From assembly GCF_001458175.1 (NCBI RefSeq), contig NZ_CYPW01000006.1, positions 1 to 64,000 on the forward strand: a stretch of DNA of 64,000 nt. The letters are read 5' to 3'. Each line of letters opens with the position of its first letter. The first letter of the stretch is position 1. This document shows, one piece after another, positions 34,811-44,292 of this stretch. The DNA is from Shimia marina. GTDB lineage: Bacteria > Pseudomonadota > Alphaproteobacteria > Rhodobacterales > Rhodobacteraceae. Both the position numbers and the translations under genes were made by a program. The notes beneath the pieces were generated by a model, which had not been told where the DNA came from, ran no database searches, and saw only the letters and a list, made by a program, of their open reading frames with translations.

Positions 34811-37171
34811 TCACTTCTTGCGCATCGCATCCAACAGCGCCGCGCCCAGCGCACCATTGCCGCCGTCCTGTTGCTTGGGCTTGGCACTGTAATTGCCACC
34901 ACCGCGCGGTCCCTTGCCGCGGGGCCCGCCACCGCCGCCAGCAGGCCCACCGCGGCCCTTACCGCCAAACCCGGCCCGCGCATTGCGGTCTTCCTTCGCT
35001 GAGGCCCCGCCATCCTTGCGCATGGACAGGCCAATGCGTTTGCGCGGCACATCCACCTCGGTCACCGTCACCTTCACCACATCCCCGGCTTTCACCACCT
35101 CATGTGGGTCTTTCACAAAACGATCAGCCAGCTGGCTCACATGCACCAGACCATCCTGATGCACGCCCACATCCACAAAGGCCCCAAAGGCCGCCACATT
35201 GGTCACCGTGCCTTCCAGCACCATGCCGGGCTTGAGGTCTGAAATCTCTTCCACCCCATCCGCAAAAGTCGCGGTCTTGAACGTCGGGCGCGGATCCCGC
35301 CCCGGCTTCTCCAACTCGCTCAGAATATCGCGCACCGTTGGCAGACCAAACTTCTCGGAGACAAACTCCTCCGCCCGCAGCCGCTTCAGCGCCGCGCCAT
35401 CCCCCATCAGGCTGCGCACATCCCGGCCACAAGCCGAAACAATCTTGCGCGCCACATCATAGGCTTCCGGGTGTACCGCACTGACATCAAGCGGCTCATC
35501 CCCTTCGCTGATCCGCAAAAACCCGGCACATTGTTCAAAGGCCACCGGCCCAAGCCGCGCCACTTTCAACAGCTCCTTGCGCGAACCAAAGGCGCCATTT
35601 GCATCCCGATGCGCCACAATTGCCTCTGCCAGACCGGGCCCAAGACCGGACACATGTGCCAGCAAGGGGGCCGACGCCATATTGAGATCCACGCCAACCG
35701 CGTTCACCGCATCTTCCACCACCGCTTCCAGCGATTTGCTCAGGCGATGCTGATCCACATCATGCTGATACTGACCAACCCCGATGGATTTCGGCTCAAT
35801 CTTCACCAACTCCGCCAATGGATCCTGCAAGCGCCGCGCAATCGACACCGCCCCACGCAAAGACACATCCAACTCCGGGAACTCCCGTGCCGCCAGCTCA
35901 CTTGCGGAATAGACCGAGGCCCCTGCTTCACTTACCACCACTTTGGTGGGCTGTTTCACCCCTTTGGGCAACAGTTTCAGCACCTCGCCCACAAGCTTTT
36001 CACTCTCCCGGCTTGCGGTGCCGTTGCCAATCGCGATCAACTCCACGCCATGTTTGGCAATCAAGGCCATCAGGGTTGCCTCAGCCCCCCGTACATCGTT
36101 CTTAGGCTGAAACGGATAAATCGTGGCCGTATCCAAAAGCTTGCCGGTGGCATCCACAACCGCCACTTTACATCCCGTGCGAATGCCCGGATCCAGCCCC
36201 AAGGTGGCCTTTGCCCCCGCCGGTGCCGCCAGCAGCAGATCTTTCAGGTTACGCGCGAACACGGCAATGGCCTCTTCCTGCGCCCGCGCGCGCAGCTCGC
36301 CCATCAAATCCACCGTCATGCTCAGGCTCAACTTCACCCGCCATGTCCAGCCCGCGATCTTGCGCAGCCATTTATCGCCGGGTGCATCGCTGCGTGTGTC
36401 CAGATAGCTGGCCACCATTTCTTCGGCGCGCTCTTTGCCCCCCTCCGCATCCGGGCCAATGTCCAGCGTGATCACGCCTTCCTTGGAGGCCCGCATCATC
36501 GCCAACGCCCGGTGGCTTGGCACTTTGGACCATGGCTCAGAATGCTCAAAGTAATCCGAAAACTTCGCGCCCGCCTGTTCTTGGCCAGAAATCACCTTCG
36601 CCGCCACAATCGCCTCTTTCTGCAAGAAGCTGCGCAGCTCGCCCAAAAGCGTGGCGTTCTCTGTCAGCCCTTCGGCGACGATATCGCGCGCGCCATCCAG
36701 TGCCGCTTTCACATCCGCCACGTTGTCAGAGATATAGCCCGCCGCCAGCACCTCCGGATCGGCAGTCCGATCCGCTAAAATGGCCTCTGCCAATGGGGCC
36801 AGCCCGTTCTCGCGTGCAATCATCGCCTTGGTGCGGCGCTTGGGTTTGTATGGCAGGTAAATATCTTCCAGCGCCGCTTTGGTCTCAGCACCTACAATGG
36901 CCTTAGCCAAGGCATCGGTCATCTTACCCTGTTCGGTGATAGAGGCCGCCACGGTTTCTCGCCGCGCTTCCAGCTCCCGCAGATAGGCCAGCCGATCCGC
37001 TAATGTCCGAAGCTGACTGTCGTCCAAGCCCCCGGTCACCTCTTTGCGGTAGCGCGCCACAAAAGGCACCGTCGCGCCTTCATCCAAAAGCTTCACAGCC
37101 GCGCCAACCTGATCTTGTTTGGCAGCGATCTCGCCTGCAATGGTGCGGAAAATGCGGGTGCTTGTGTCCAC
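34811..37171 (-). CDS. tex: Tex-family transcription accessory protein with S1 domain
   Basis: A 786-residue nucleic-acid-binding protein. The N-terminal helical part contains [17 protein letters not shown], the YqgF-like domain contains [17 protein letters not shown], a helix-hairpin-helix pair follows, and an S1 domain spans about 640-715 ([23 protein letters not shown]). The tail after residue 730 is Gly/Arg/Lys-rich (RGG-like), longer than in many homologues. Tex binds RNA and affects transcription; the exact role varies. Confidence 0.95.
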   Translation of the reverse strand: MDTSTRIFRTIAGEIAAKQDQVGAAVKLLDEGATVPFVARYRKEVTGGLDDSQLRTLADRLAYLRELEARRETVAASITEQGKMTDALAKAIVGAETKAALEDIYLPYKPKRRTKAMIARENGLAPLAEAILADRTADPEVLAAGYISDNVADVKAALDGARDIVAEGLTENATLLGELRSFLQKEAIVAAKVISGQEQAGAKFSDYFEHSEPWSKVPSHRALAMMRASKEGVITLDIGPDAEGGKERAEEMVASYLDTRSDAPGDKWLRKIAGWTWRVKLSLSMTVDLMGELRARAQEEAIAVFARNLKDLLLAAPAGAKATLGLDPGIRTGCKVAVVDATGKLLDTATIYPFQPKNDVRGAEATLMALIAKHGVELIAIGNGTASRESEKLVGEVLKLLPKGVKQPTKVVVSEAGASVYSASELAAREFPELDVSLRGAVSIARRLQDPLAELVKIEPKSIGVGQYQHDVDQHRLSKSLEAVVEDAVNAVGVDLNMASAPLLAHVSGLGPGLAEAIVAHRDANGAFGSRKELLKVARLGPVAFEQCAGFLRISEGDEPLDVSAVHPEAYDVARKIVSACGRDVRSLMGDGAALKRLRAEEFVSEKFGLPTVRDILSELEKPGRDPRPTFKTATFADGVEEISDLKPGMVLEGTVTNVAAFGAFVDVGVHQDGLVHVSQLADRFVKDPHEVVKAGDVVKVTVTEVDVPRKRIGLSMRKDGGASAKEDRNARAGFGGKGRGGPAGGGGGPRGKGPRGGGNYSAKPKQQDGGNGALGAALLDAMRKK

Positions 37172-37325
37172 GGGGGGGTCTCCTCAAAGCCTTGGGAGAC
37201 CCTTCTTAGCATTGCCCGCGTCAGGGCCAAGTGCGGATTGCCCTGCTGAGAAGAAATGCGCCGAAAACACCGCCGCAAAACCGCGCCCCACCCATCATCG
37301 GCTGGGGCTCTTAGGGTTCAGCGGC

Positions 37326-38024
37326 TCAGTCGTCCAGACCAAGCTTGACAAGAAGCCCGGCCATCACCTTGCGTTCCTCGTCATCCATGGCCGTCTTGCG
37401 GCTTCTGAACAATGTGGCCTGCGATTTCAGAACCAAGGCATCATCCAGAATTTTCAGATGGTTGGCCCGCAGCGTATCCCCCGTTGAGGTGATATCGGCC
37501 ACGCCCTCCGCCGTCATATTCTTGATCGTGCCTTCGGTGGCGCCTTGGCTGTCCACAAGCTGATAATCCGCCACACCATTGTCGCGCAGAAATTCTCGGA
37601 TCAGCCGGTGATATTTGGTGGCAATCCGCATGCGGAAGCCATGTGTGGCCCGAAAGGCCGCCGCCGCCGCATCCAGATCTTCCAGCGTATTCACATCCAC
37701 CCAGCAGCCCGGCACGGCAATGATCAGATCCGCATGGCCAAAGCCAAGCTCCGCCATCTCCTGCACCTGCTGCTCCCATTGGCCCAGCTTTTCGCGCACC
37801 AGATCGGTGCCAGTCACGCCAAGGTGGATCCGTCCAGCCGCCAGCTCGCGAGGGATTTCTCCAGCAGAGAGCAGCACAAGTTCAACGCCCTCAACGCCCT
37901 CAACGGCACCGGCATATTCCCGGTCCGACCCCGTCCGGCTCAATTGCACGCCGCGCGCACCGAACCAGTCAAAGGTTTTCTCCATCAGACGCCCTTTGGA
38001 GGGCACACCCAATTTGATGGTCAT
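37326..38024 (-). CDS. hisG: ATP phosphoribosyltransferase, short form
   Basis: A 232-residue HisG catalytic subunit that joins ATP and PRPP in the first step of histidine synthesis. It begins MTIKLGVPSKGRLMEKT, has the PRPP loop EGVADITSTGDTLRANHL, and lacks the C-terminal allosteric domain, so it must work with HisZ. The gene overlaps hisZ by ATGA. HisS lies upstream. Confidence 0.95.
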   Translation of the reverse strand: MTIKLGVPSKGRLMEKTFDWFGARGVQLSRTGSDREYAGAVEGVEGVELVLLSAGEIPRELAAGRIHLGVTGTDLVREKLGQWEQQVQEMAELGFGHADLIIAVPGCWVDVNTLEDLDAAAAAFRATHGFRMRIATKYHRLIREFLRDNGVADYQLVDSQGATEGTIKNMTAEGVADITSTGDTLRANHLKILDDALVLKSQATLFRSRKTAMDDEERKVMAGLLVKLGLDD

Positions 38025-39106
38025 GCCGCCTCCTCCAGATCCACCAGAATGCCGGGGCGGATCACGCCGCCCACCGCTGGAATTTCACGTCCCTGTCCCA
38101 ACACTTGGGTAAGCGCATCATAGCGTCCGCCCGTGGCCACTGGCGGCAGATCGGCCCGACCGGGCACATAGAAGCCAAAGACAAACCCGTCGTAATATTC
38201 CATCGAGGTGCGGCCATAGCTGGCTTCAAACTCAAGGTTCTCCACATCCACGCCCCGCGCCGCAAGCGCATCAATCCGGTCGCGCAACCGAAACGCCGCT
38301 TCTGTGATCGCCGGCAGATCCACCGCCAGGTCCCGCACCTGCTCCAACGCATTGGGCAGGGTTTCACGAATGTTCAGAAGCGCCTCAATCAGTTCCACCT
38401 GCAAAGGTGAAATCGGTGCAGCCTCTGAATCTTCGCTCAGAGCTGCAACCCGCGCAGCCACCTCAGCTTGCGAGCGCAGACCAATATCAGGAAAACCATG
38501 CGTCATCGGATCTTCTTGCGCCAGCAAAGCCGCGCGACGCGCAGGCATCTCGCTGCGCCCTGCAAAACGATCCAGCAGCGCTTTGAATTTACGAGGTCGC
38601 CAAATGTGACGCGCCAGTGCCGCTTTGCGCGCCTCGGTGGTATCCAGCCCCGCCACGGCGGCTGCCAGAATACCCATATCCCCGGTGGCCGCACGCAACT
38701 CGACACCCTTGAGGGCACGTTCAATCACCGCAAACACCTCGGCATCACTCGCCGCAGGGTTCTCGCGATCAAACACCTCATAGCCGACCTGCATATATTC
38801 ATTGGCCCGCGCGGCATCATCTTCTTGGCGCCGGAACACCTCACCGGCGTAGGTATAGCGTGCAGGCTCAGCCCCATGGGCCATATGCATTTGCACCACG
38901 GGCACCGTAAAATCGGGGCGCAGCATCTGCTCCCCCCGCAACGCATCGGAGGTCACATAGGCGCGCCCGCGAATGTCTTCGCCATAAAGGTCGAGCAAGG
39001 CTTCGGCTGGCAAAAGCACAGGTGTTTCCACCGGCACCGCCCCCGCCGCTTCAAAGCCAGCAGCCAAAGCCGCCGCCCGCGCACGGATCTTGGATTTCTG
39101 CGTCAT
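38021..39106 (-). CDS. hisZ: ATP phosphoribosyltransferase regulatory subunit
   Basis: A 361-residue paralogue of histidyl-tRNA synthetase that regulates short HisG. It retains the class II synthetase fold (DFTVPVVQMHMAHG, FRRQEDDAARANEYMQVGYEVF, ATGGRYDALTQVLG) but lacks the anticodon-binding domain. It sits directly between hisS and hisG, with one-base and four-base overlaps. Confidence 0.93.
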   Translation of the reverse strand: MTQKSKIRARAAALAAGFEAAGAVPVETPVLLPAEALLDLYGEDIRGRAYVTSDALRGEQMLRPDFTVPVVQMHMAHGAEPARYTYAGEVFRRQEDDAARANEYMQVGYEVFDRENPAASDAEVFAVIERALKGVELRAATGDMGILAAAVAGLDTTEARKAALARHIWRPRKFKALLDRFAGRSEMPARRAALLAQEDPMTHGFPDIGLRSQAEVAARVAALSEDSEAAPISPLQVELIEALLNIRETLPNALEQVRDLAVDLPAITEAAFRLRDRIDALAARGVDVENLEFEASYGRTSMEYYDGFVFGFYVPGRADLPPVATGGRYDALTQVLGQGREIPAVGGVIRPGILVDLEEAA

Positions 39107-40608
39107 CAGCCTGCCTGTTCTTCGCTTTGAGATGCCAGAATCTCGCGCACTTTCGCCACCAGATCCCCACGGGGCACCTCAAACTGGCTTGGGCGTTCCT
39201 TCCACTCTTCCAATGTGGCGCTCTCGGCAATTTTTGCGCCCAAAATCAGGTCTTTGAGCTGCACCACACCGTTGGCTTTCTCATCCCCGCCTTCGATCAC
39301 GGCCACAGGGCTATTGCGCTTGTCTGCGTATTTCAGCTGGTTGCCGAAGTTCTTCGGATTGCCAAGATAGACCTCGGCGCGAATGCCCGCATTGCGCAGC
39401 TCAGCCACCATGGCCTGATAATCCGCCATCCGGTCGCGATCCATCACGGTCACCACCACCGGCCCCGTGGCCACGCCACCCATCCGGCCCTTTTCGCGCA
39501 GCGCCGCCAGCAGGCGATCCACCCCGATGGAAACCCCAACCGCAGGCACTTCCTGACCCGTGAACCGCTTCACCAGACCATCGTAACGACCACCGCCGGA
39601 CACAGAGCCAAATTGCCGTTTACGGCCCTTTTCATCGAGAATTTCAAAAGTCAGCTCGGCCTCAAACACCGGCCCGGTGTAGTAACCCAGACCGCGCACA
39701 ATGGAGGGGTCGATCTCAATCCGGTCACGGCCATAGCCACCAGCGGCCAGCAGCTCGCCAATCTGTTCCAGCTCGGCAATGCCCTCAGCCCCCACTTTAG
39801 ACGCGCCAACCGCGCCGCGCAGATTGTCAAAGGTCTTTGCCACATCGTCCGCTTTGGAGGTCAGGAAGGCAATCACCGGCTCGATCTGACCCTCAGACAG
39901 ACCCACACCGTCGATATAAGCACCAGAGGCATCCAACCGACCTTTGCCAAGCAACTCGCGCACGCCGCTCTCGCCCACCTTGTCGAATTTGTCGATGGTG
40001 CGCAGCACGTTATCTTTTGCCGTCTGATCTTCACCAAGCCCCATCACTTCCAACACGCCGTTCATGACCTTGCGGTTGTTCACCCGCACAAGGAAATCCC
40101 CGCGCGGAATGCCAACGGTCTCCAGCGTGTCAGACAGCATCGCGCAAATTTCCGCATCTGCCGCCATGCTCGCCGTGCCGACAGTATCCGCATCACATTG
40201 ATAAAACTGGCGATAGCGCCCGGGGCCGGGCTTTTCATTGCGCCACACTGGGCCCATCGCATAACGGCGATAAGGGTTCGGCAGATCATTGCGGTGCTGC
40301 GCATAGACCCGCGCCAAAGGCGCGGTCAGATCATAGCGCAGCGCCATCCAGTCGCCCTGATCTTTCTCATCAAATTCCTGCCAGGCAAAGACACCTTCAT
40401 TGGGGCGATCCACATCCGGCAGAAACTTGCCCAGCGCCTCAACGGTCTCCACCGCGCTGCTTTCCAGCGCCTCAAATCCGTAGCGATGATAAACCCCGGC
40501 GATCTGATGCAGCATCTCGGTGCGCTCGGTCACCTCCACACCAAAATAGTCGCGGAAGCCCTTTGGCGTGACTGCCTTGGGGCGGGGGGCTTTCTTCTGC
40601 TTGGCCAT
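39106..40608 (-). CDS. hisS: Histidyl-tRNA synthetase
   Basis: A 500-residue class II synthetase. Motif 2 shows [28 protein letters not shown], the histidine A motif [11 protein letters not shown], motif 3 [11 protein letters not shown], and a C-terminal anticodon-binding domain ends the protein. The operon hisS-hisZ-hisG keeps tRNA charging next to the start of histidine synthesis. Confidence 0.97.
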   Translation of the reverse strand: MAKQKKAPRPKAVTPKGFRDYFGVEVTERTEMLHQIAGVYHRYGFEALESSAVETVEALGKFLPDVDRPNEGVFAWQEFDEKDQGDWMALRYDLTAPLARVYAQHRNDLPNPYRRYAMGPVWRNEKPGPGRYRQFYQCDADTVGTASMAADAEICAMLSDTLETVGIPRGDFLVRVNNRKVMNGVLEVMGLGEDQTAKDNVLRTIDKFDKVGESGVRELLGKGRLDASGAYIDGVGLSEGQIEPVIAFLTSKADDVAKTFDNLRGAVGASKVGAEGIAELEQIGELLAAGGYGRDRIEIDPSIVRGLGYYTGPVFEAELTFEILDEKGRKRQFGSVSGGGRYDGLVKRFTGQEVPAVGVSIGVDRLLAALREKGRMGGVATGPVVVTVMDRDRMADYQAMVAELRNAGIRAEVYLGNPKNFGNQLKYADKRNSPVAVIEGGDEKANGVVQLKDLILGAKIAESATLEEWKERPSQFEVPRGDLVAKVREILASQSEEQAG

Positions 40609-40696
40609 CGCTATGGTCCCTGTGAAATAATTACGCCTGTGCCTTTACCGAAAGGGGTGCAAAGGAGCAAGGAAAGGCTTTGTAACAACCAGACGC

Positions 40697-40723
40697 CGTA
40701 GGGTGCGCAGTCCCTGCGCACCA
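40697..40723. repeat. 27-nt palindromic repeat, copy 2
   Basis: Identical over 27 nt to 19213-19239, including GGTGCGCAG-TCC-CTGCGCACC. It lies between hisS and the flotillin gene, outside coding sequence. Confidence 0.8.
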
Positions 40724-40740
40724 CTGCAAACGCCAGCAAA

Positions 40741-40768
40741 CAAAAACCCCCGACCAAAGACCGGGGGC
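40741..40768 (-). terminator. Terminator of the flotillin operon
   Basis: On the minus strand CCCCCG and CGGGGG form a 6-bp stem with a 9-nt loop, followed by TTTTTG, 25 nt after the flotillin stop. Confidence 0.75.
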
Positions 40769-40792
40769 AATAGGCTTCTTTCAGAGAGCCGC

Positions 40793-42481
40793 TTACTGAA
40801 GCGCTTCGGGTTCCGCTGCCTCCGCGCCGCCTTCCGCAGCCCCCTCTACCGCAGGCTGGCTGGCTTTGGGCGCAACCAAACCATTGGTCACACCAGAAAG
40901 GCCGTCTTCCAAACTGATGCCAAGCTCCTTGCCCAGCGCCTGCATGGCCGGCATCTGCAGCGCCATACCCAACACAGAGTCGAGCGCCTGATTGACGGGC
41001 GTGCCCGCCTCACCGGTGCCTCCGCTCTGCGCGCCATTCATGCCTGTGACCTGATGAATCTTAATGCTGTCGATCTTCTCGGCAGGTTTCACCATCTGCT
41101 CCACAATCTGTGGCATCGCTTCCAGCATCGCCAGACGCAGCTTCATCTCAATGATGTCGCGGCTCAGTTCGTTTTCTGAGTTGGCAATCGCGGTCTGACC
41201 TTCCGCTGTTGCCAGCAGATCCGCCTTCTTCGCCGCCGCCCGAATGGTCAGCGCATCCGCATCCGCCTGCGCCTCTTCCATACGTGCTGCGGCCCGGTCG
41301 CTTGCCGCGTCTTTCTCAGCTTCTGCCGCCAGACGGATCGCGGTGGCCTGGCGCTCCGCCTCTTTCTTGGCTTCGATGATGGCAATCTGCTTCTGACGCT
41401 CTGCCTCGGCAACCGCACGGGCCGTTTCAATGGCCTCGCTGGCTTTCTTGGCTTCTGCCCGCGCCGCATCCGCCGATGCACGCGCCTGGCTTTCTTCCTC
41501 AGATTTGCGCGCCACGATGATCTGACGTTCCTGATCGGCCACTTCAAGCTCACGCTCTTTGGCGATCTCGCTTTCGCGGATGGTCCGCTCCCGCTCAATC
41601 TCCGCTGAGCGCACCGCGCGCTCACGCTCAATCCGCGCTTCTTCTTTGGAGCGATCCGACTCTTCCTGTTTGCGCGCAATCTCTGCTTCCTGCGCCGCCT
41701 GCATCATCTGAATTTCACGCTCCTGATTGATCGAGGCTTCTTTCTGCTCCCGCTCAATCTCATATTTGCGCTTCTCCGCCTCCATCTCAGAGCGCGCCAC
41801 TGACACATCCGCCTCCGCCACGATCTCCGCACGGGTCTTGCGCGAGGTGGCAATCACCGCCGCCAGCTTCTGCATCCCCACCGCGTTAAAGGCATTGTTC
41901 TCATCCAGACTTTCAAACGGCGTCTGATCTAGCGCGGTCAAAGACACAGCTTCCAGCTCGAGACCGTTTTTGAGCAGATCCTCAGAAATGGCGTTTTGCA
42001 CTTCCTGCACAAAACTGGCGCGGTTTTCATGCAGCTCATCCATGGTCATCTGCGCGGCAACCGCCCGCAGACCATCCACCAGTTTCCCTTCGATCATCTC
42101 GCGCAGCTGGTCCACATTGAACGTGCGATCCCCAAGCGTCTGCGCTGCGCGCGAGATCCCATCTTCGGTGGCATTCACCGACACATAGAATTCGACGCCA
42201 ACATCCACACGCATGCGGTCTTTGGTGATCAGGGACTGATCATTCACACGGCTCACTTCCAGCCGCAAGGTCTTCATATTGACCTCGGAAATCTCATGCA
42301 GGAATGGCACAACCACCGTGCCCCCATCCATCACAACCTTGCGCCCACCGGATCCGGTTTTCACAAGCGAGGTCTCACGGGTGGCTCGTTTATAAAGCCG
42401 CGCCATGATCAGGCCAATAAACAGCAGCAGACAGACAATGATCACAGCAATGGTCAAAATGAGCATAATCGCTGAAAGCAT
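40793..42481 (-). CDS. Flotillin-family membrane protein (YqiK-like)
   Basis: A 562-residue protein of the flotillin/SPFH family. An N-terminal TM (IMLILTIAVIIVCLLLFIGLI) is followed by an SPFH domain (about 45-210) and then a long coiled coil packed with Glu/Ala/Arg (about 230-440). The last part is Ala/Pro-rich. Such proteins build membrane microdomains. The partner gene upstream encodes a YqiJ-like protein, as in Escherichia coli yqiJK. The biological role here is not known. Confidence 0.92.
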   Translation of the reverse strand: MLSAIMLILTIAVIIVCLLLFIGLIMARLYKRATRETSLVKTGSGGRKVVMDGGTVVVPFLHEISEVNMKTLRLEVSRVNDQSLITKDRMRVDVGVEFYVSVNATEDGISRAAQTLGDRTFNVDQLREMIEGKLVDGLRAVAAQMTMDELHENRASFVQEVQNAISEDLLKNGLELEAVSLTALDQTPFESLDENNAFNAVGMQKLAAVIATSRKTRAEIVAEADVSVARSEMEAEKRKYEIEREQKEASINQEREIQMMQAAQEAEIARKQEESDRSKEEARIERERAVRSAEIERERTIRESEIAKERELEVADQERQIIVARKSEEESQARASADAARAEAKKASEAIETARAVAEAERQKQIAIIEAKKEAERQATAIRLAAEAEKDAASDRAAARMEEAQADADALTIRAAAKKADLLATAEGQTAIANSENELSRDIIEMKLRLAMLEAMPQIVEQMVKPAEKIDSIKIHQVTGMNGAQSGGTGEAGTPVNQALDSVLGMALQMPAMQALGKELGISLEDGLSGVTNGLVAPKASQPAVEGAAEGGAEAAEPEALQ

Positions 42482-42523
42482 ATTTCAACTCCTTAAAGTG
42501 TTGTTTTTTGATTGGCACGGCGC

Positions 42524-43225
42524 TCAGATCACAAAGAACTTGTCGCCGCGCTTACGAATGATGGTGACGTCACTGCCTTGGGCAAAGCTTGCGTCCTCCT
42601 CCAGAGGCTCCACGCGCAGGTAATGCGTGTTGCCGTGGCGATCTTTGATCTTGGCCTCCGCCGGGCGCCCCCGCGCCGCCACTCCTTGGGTGATCACACC
42701 GCTATAGCCGCCCAGATGGCGCGCCCGCAGCGCCGTGGTTTCCGTCTTGGGCATCAACAAAGCCACCCAGTTGGACAACACGCGCGTGCCCGCCAGCGCA
42801 GGGAACATGGCCAGGGCTGAAGCGGCAAGTGGGGATATCCCCTTGCCAAACAGCGCTGCAAGTGTGCCCTGCAAGATCAATCCGCTCAGGCCAAACAGGG
42901 TCAGCAGAGAGACAAACCAGATCAGAAATGGCACGCCACGCATGCCCAACCACCCAAGCACAGCAGAAGGCCCAACCTCTACGGCATCCCCCGCTTCAAG
43001 ATCGGCCGCCATATCCACATCCGGCGCATCCAGATCAATATCGACCCCGGTGGTCAGATCAAAATCTGCATCCACATCGAAGTCCATATCCGCCCCCTCT
43101 GCGCCCGCCCCCATAAAGGACAAACCGATCAAAGAGCCGATCAACTCCAAAGCAAACAGAGCTGCAACAACCGTCAACGCCACCGAAAAAGGCAAAGATC
43201 CGGGATCCAAAAACACGCTAAACAT
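42524..43225 (-). CDS. YqiJ-like OB-fold membrane protein (DUF1449 type)
   Basis: A 233-residue membrane protein. It has an N-terminal TM (VALTVVAALFALELIGSLIGL), a middle segment rich in Asp with a DxD rhythm (MDFDVDADFDLT and DIDLDAPDVD, about 47-75), further TMs and a C-terminal OB-like domain ending GDKFFVI. The location upstream of a flotillin fits YqiJ. The acidic segment might bind metal or proteins, which is inference. Confidence 0.82.
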   Translation of the reverse strand: MFSVFLDPGSLPFSVALTVVAALFALELIGSLIGLSFMGAGAEGADMDFDVDADFDLTTGVDIDLDAPDVDMAADLEAGDAVEVGPSAVLGWLGMRGVPFLIWFVSLLTLFGLSGLILQGTLAALFGKGISPLAASALAMFPALAGTRVLSNWVALLMPKTETTALRARHLGGYSGVITQGVAARGRPAEAKIKDRHGNTHYLRVEPLEEDASFAQGSDVTIIRKRGDKFFVI

Positions 43226-43294
43226 GTTTACATCTCACTAAAATTCCCTCATTTCGATATTTTTGTTAATCTATATATGTGCATAGGTCACAAT

Positions 43295-43342
43295 ATTTTC
43301 AATGTTAAGATATGATATTTGTGTAAAAACCATATTGAAAAT
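43295..43342. promoter_or_regulatory. AT-rich inverted repeat before the MmpA-like gene
   Basis: ATTTTCAAT (43295-43303) and ATTGAAAAT (43334-43342) form a perfect 9-bp inverted repeat with a 30-nt spacer in a strikingly AT-rich promoter region, 50-100 nt before the XRE-type gene. Confidence 0.4.
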
Positions 43343-43392
43343 GTAGTTTTTTAGCTCCACCATGGGGGGGCCACGATCATGAGGTCCCACGC

Positions 43393-43887
43393 ATGGGCGA
43401 TTTCATACGCCGCCGCAAACTGTCTCGCCTATTGGATCAGGCCGCCGCGCAGACGGAAAGCTGGCCCATGCCGGAAGGCGGCTGGATTGCCACGATGCGC
43501 CGCGCGCTTGGCATGTCCGCAGATCAGGTGGCGCAACGCAAAGGCGTCAGCCGCAACGCGGTCTATCAGGCGGAACGCAACGAAGTGGACGGCGCGGTCT
43601 CCCTCAAGCAGATGCAGCGCCTTGCAGAAGCCATGGGCGGACGCTTTGTCTATGCCATTGTCCCCAAGGAACCGGTGGAACGCCTGAAGTATCATCAGGC
43701 CTGCGCCACGGCACAGATGCTGGCCTTGCAGGAGCCCGATTTTGCCACATGGCCTGCCGATGAACAGCAAGACTGGGTGGATGACAAAACCGCAGAGCTT
43801 TTGCACGACATGCCCTCCGACTTCTGGAAACACCGCCCCCAAGACCCAAACCAAGCCCCAGCCTCGGCAAAACCAACCAAGGAGTGA
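43393..43887 (+). CDS. Mobile mystery protein A-like XRE regulator (orphan)
   Basis: A 164-residue protein with a helix-turn-helix at about 34-82 (GWIATMRRALGMSADQVA ... GVSRNAVYQAER) and the LKQMQRLAEAMGGRFVYAIVP stretch characteristic of mobile mystery protein A. In this family the partner, a Fic-domain mobile mystery protein B, normally follows; here slyX follows. The upstream region is AT-rich, unlike the neighbours. It may be a degraded toxin-antitoxin-like pair with only the DNA-binding half left. Confidence 0.85.
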   Translation: MGDFIRRRKLSRLLDQAAAQTESWPMPEGGWIATMRRALGMSADQVAQRKGVSRNAVYQAERNEVDGAVSLKQMQRLAEAMGGRFVYAIVPKEPVERLKYHQACATAQMLALQEPDFATWPADEQQDWVDDKTAELLHDMPSDFWKHRPQDPNQAPASAKPTKE

Positions 43888-43936
43888 GCGGCGCGGATCG
43901 CTTGACCTTCCGCACCCTTCGCGCCTATGCCGCCTT

Positions 43937-44131
43937 ATGGAACAGCTTGAAGAACAGATTGCCCATTTGACCCGCACCGTGGAAGAGCTCAGCGATGTGG
44001 TGGCCCGTCAGGACAGTGAAATTGCCCTACTGACCCGCCGCGTACAAATGCTCATGGAGCGCGAAGCCAGCCGTGAAAGCGACGGCGGTGGCGGCGTGGT
44101 CATGGGAGATGAGCGCCCGCCGCACTACTAA
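43937..44131 (+). CDS. slyX: SlyX family protein
   Basis: A 64-residue protein. The N-terminal two-thirds are one coiled coil (LEEQIAHLTRTVEELSDVVA then LLTRRVQML), and the C-terminal tail carries DERPPHY, the SlyX ending. The function of SlyX is unknown. ATG at 43937 is used. It lies about 50 nt downstream of the MmpA-like gene. Confidence 0.9.
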   Translation: MEQLEEQIAHLTRTVEELSDVVARQDSEIALLTRRVQMLMEREASRESDGGGGVVMGDERPPHY

Positions 44132-44163
44132 GAGGCAATACCCCGGTGAAAATGCCTTTCGGT

Positions 44164-44250
44164 GGCTCAGCTGCGCTGAGCCTGAAGGGGCGCTGCCCCT
44201 GCCACATCTGTGATGTGGCCACCCCGGGATATTTTTGACCAAATGAAGCC
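44164..44250. repeat. Roseobacter-type extragenic palindrome B (three hairpins)
   Basis: Three consecutive hairpins: GGCTCAGC/GCTGAGCC (44164-44182), AGGGGC/GCCCCT (44186-44200) and GCCACATC/GATGTGGC (44201-44219), then CCCCGGGATATTTTTGACC and AAATGAAG. The GGATATTT core is shared with palindromes A and C. Confidence 0.8.
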
Positions 44251-44292
44251 TCTGCGGTTTCCTCGCCCTGCGCGCTAAGATAGCTTGGCGCA

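Noticed and set aside
35471-36778. Plus-strand open frame opposite tex
   Set aside because: Antisense to tex, His/Arg/Gln-rich, no motif.
39022-40701. Long plus-strand open frame opposite hisS and hisZ
   Set aside because: Antisense to two well-supported genes and without family motifs or a good ribosome site.
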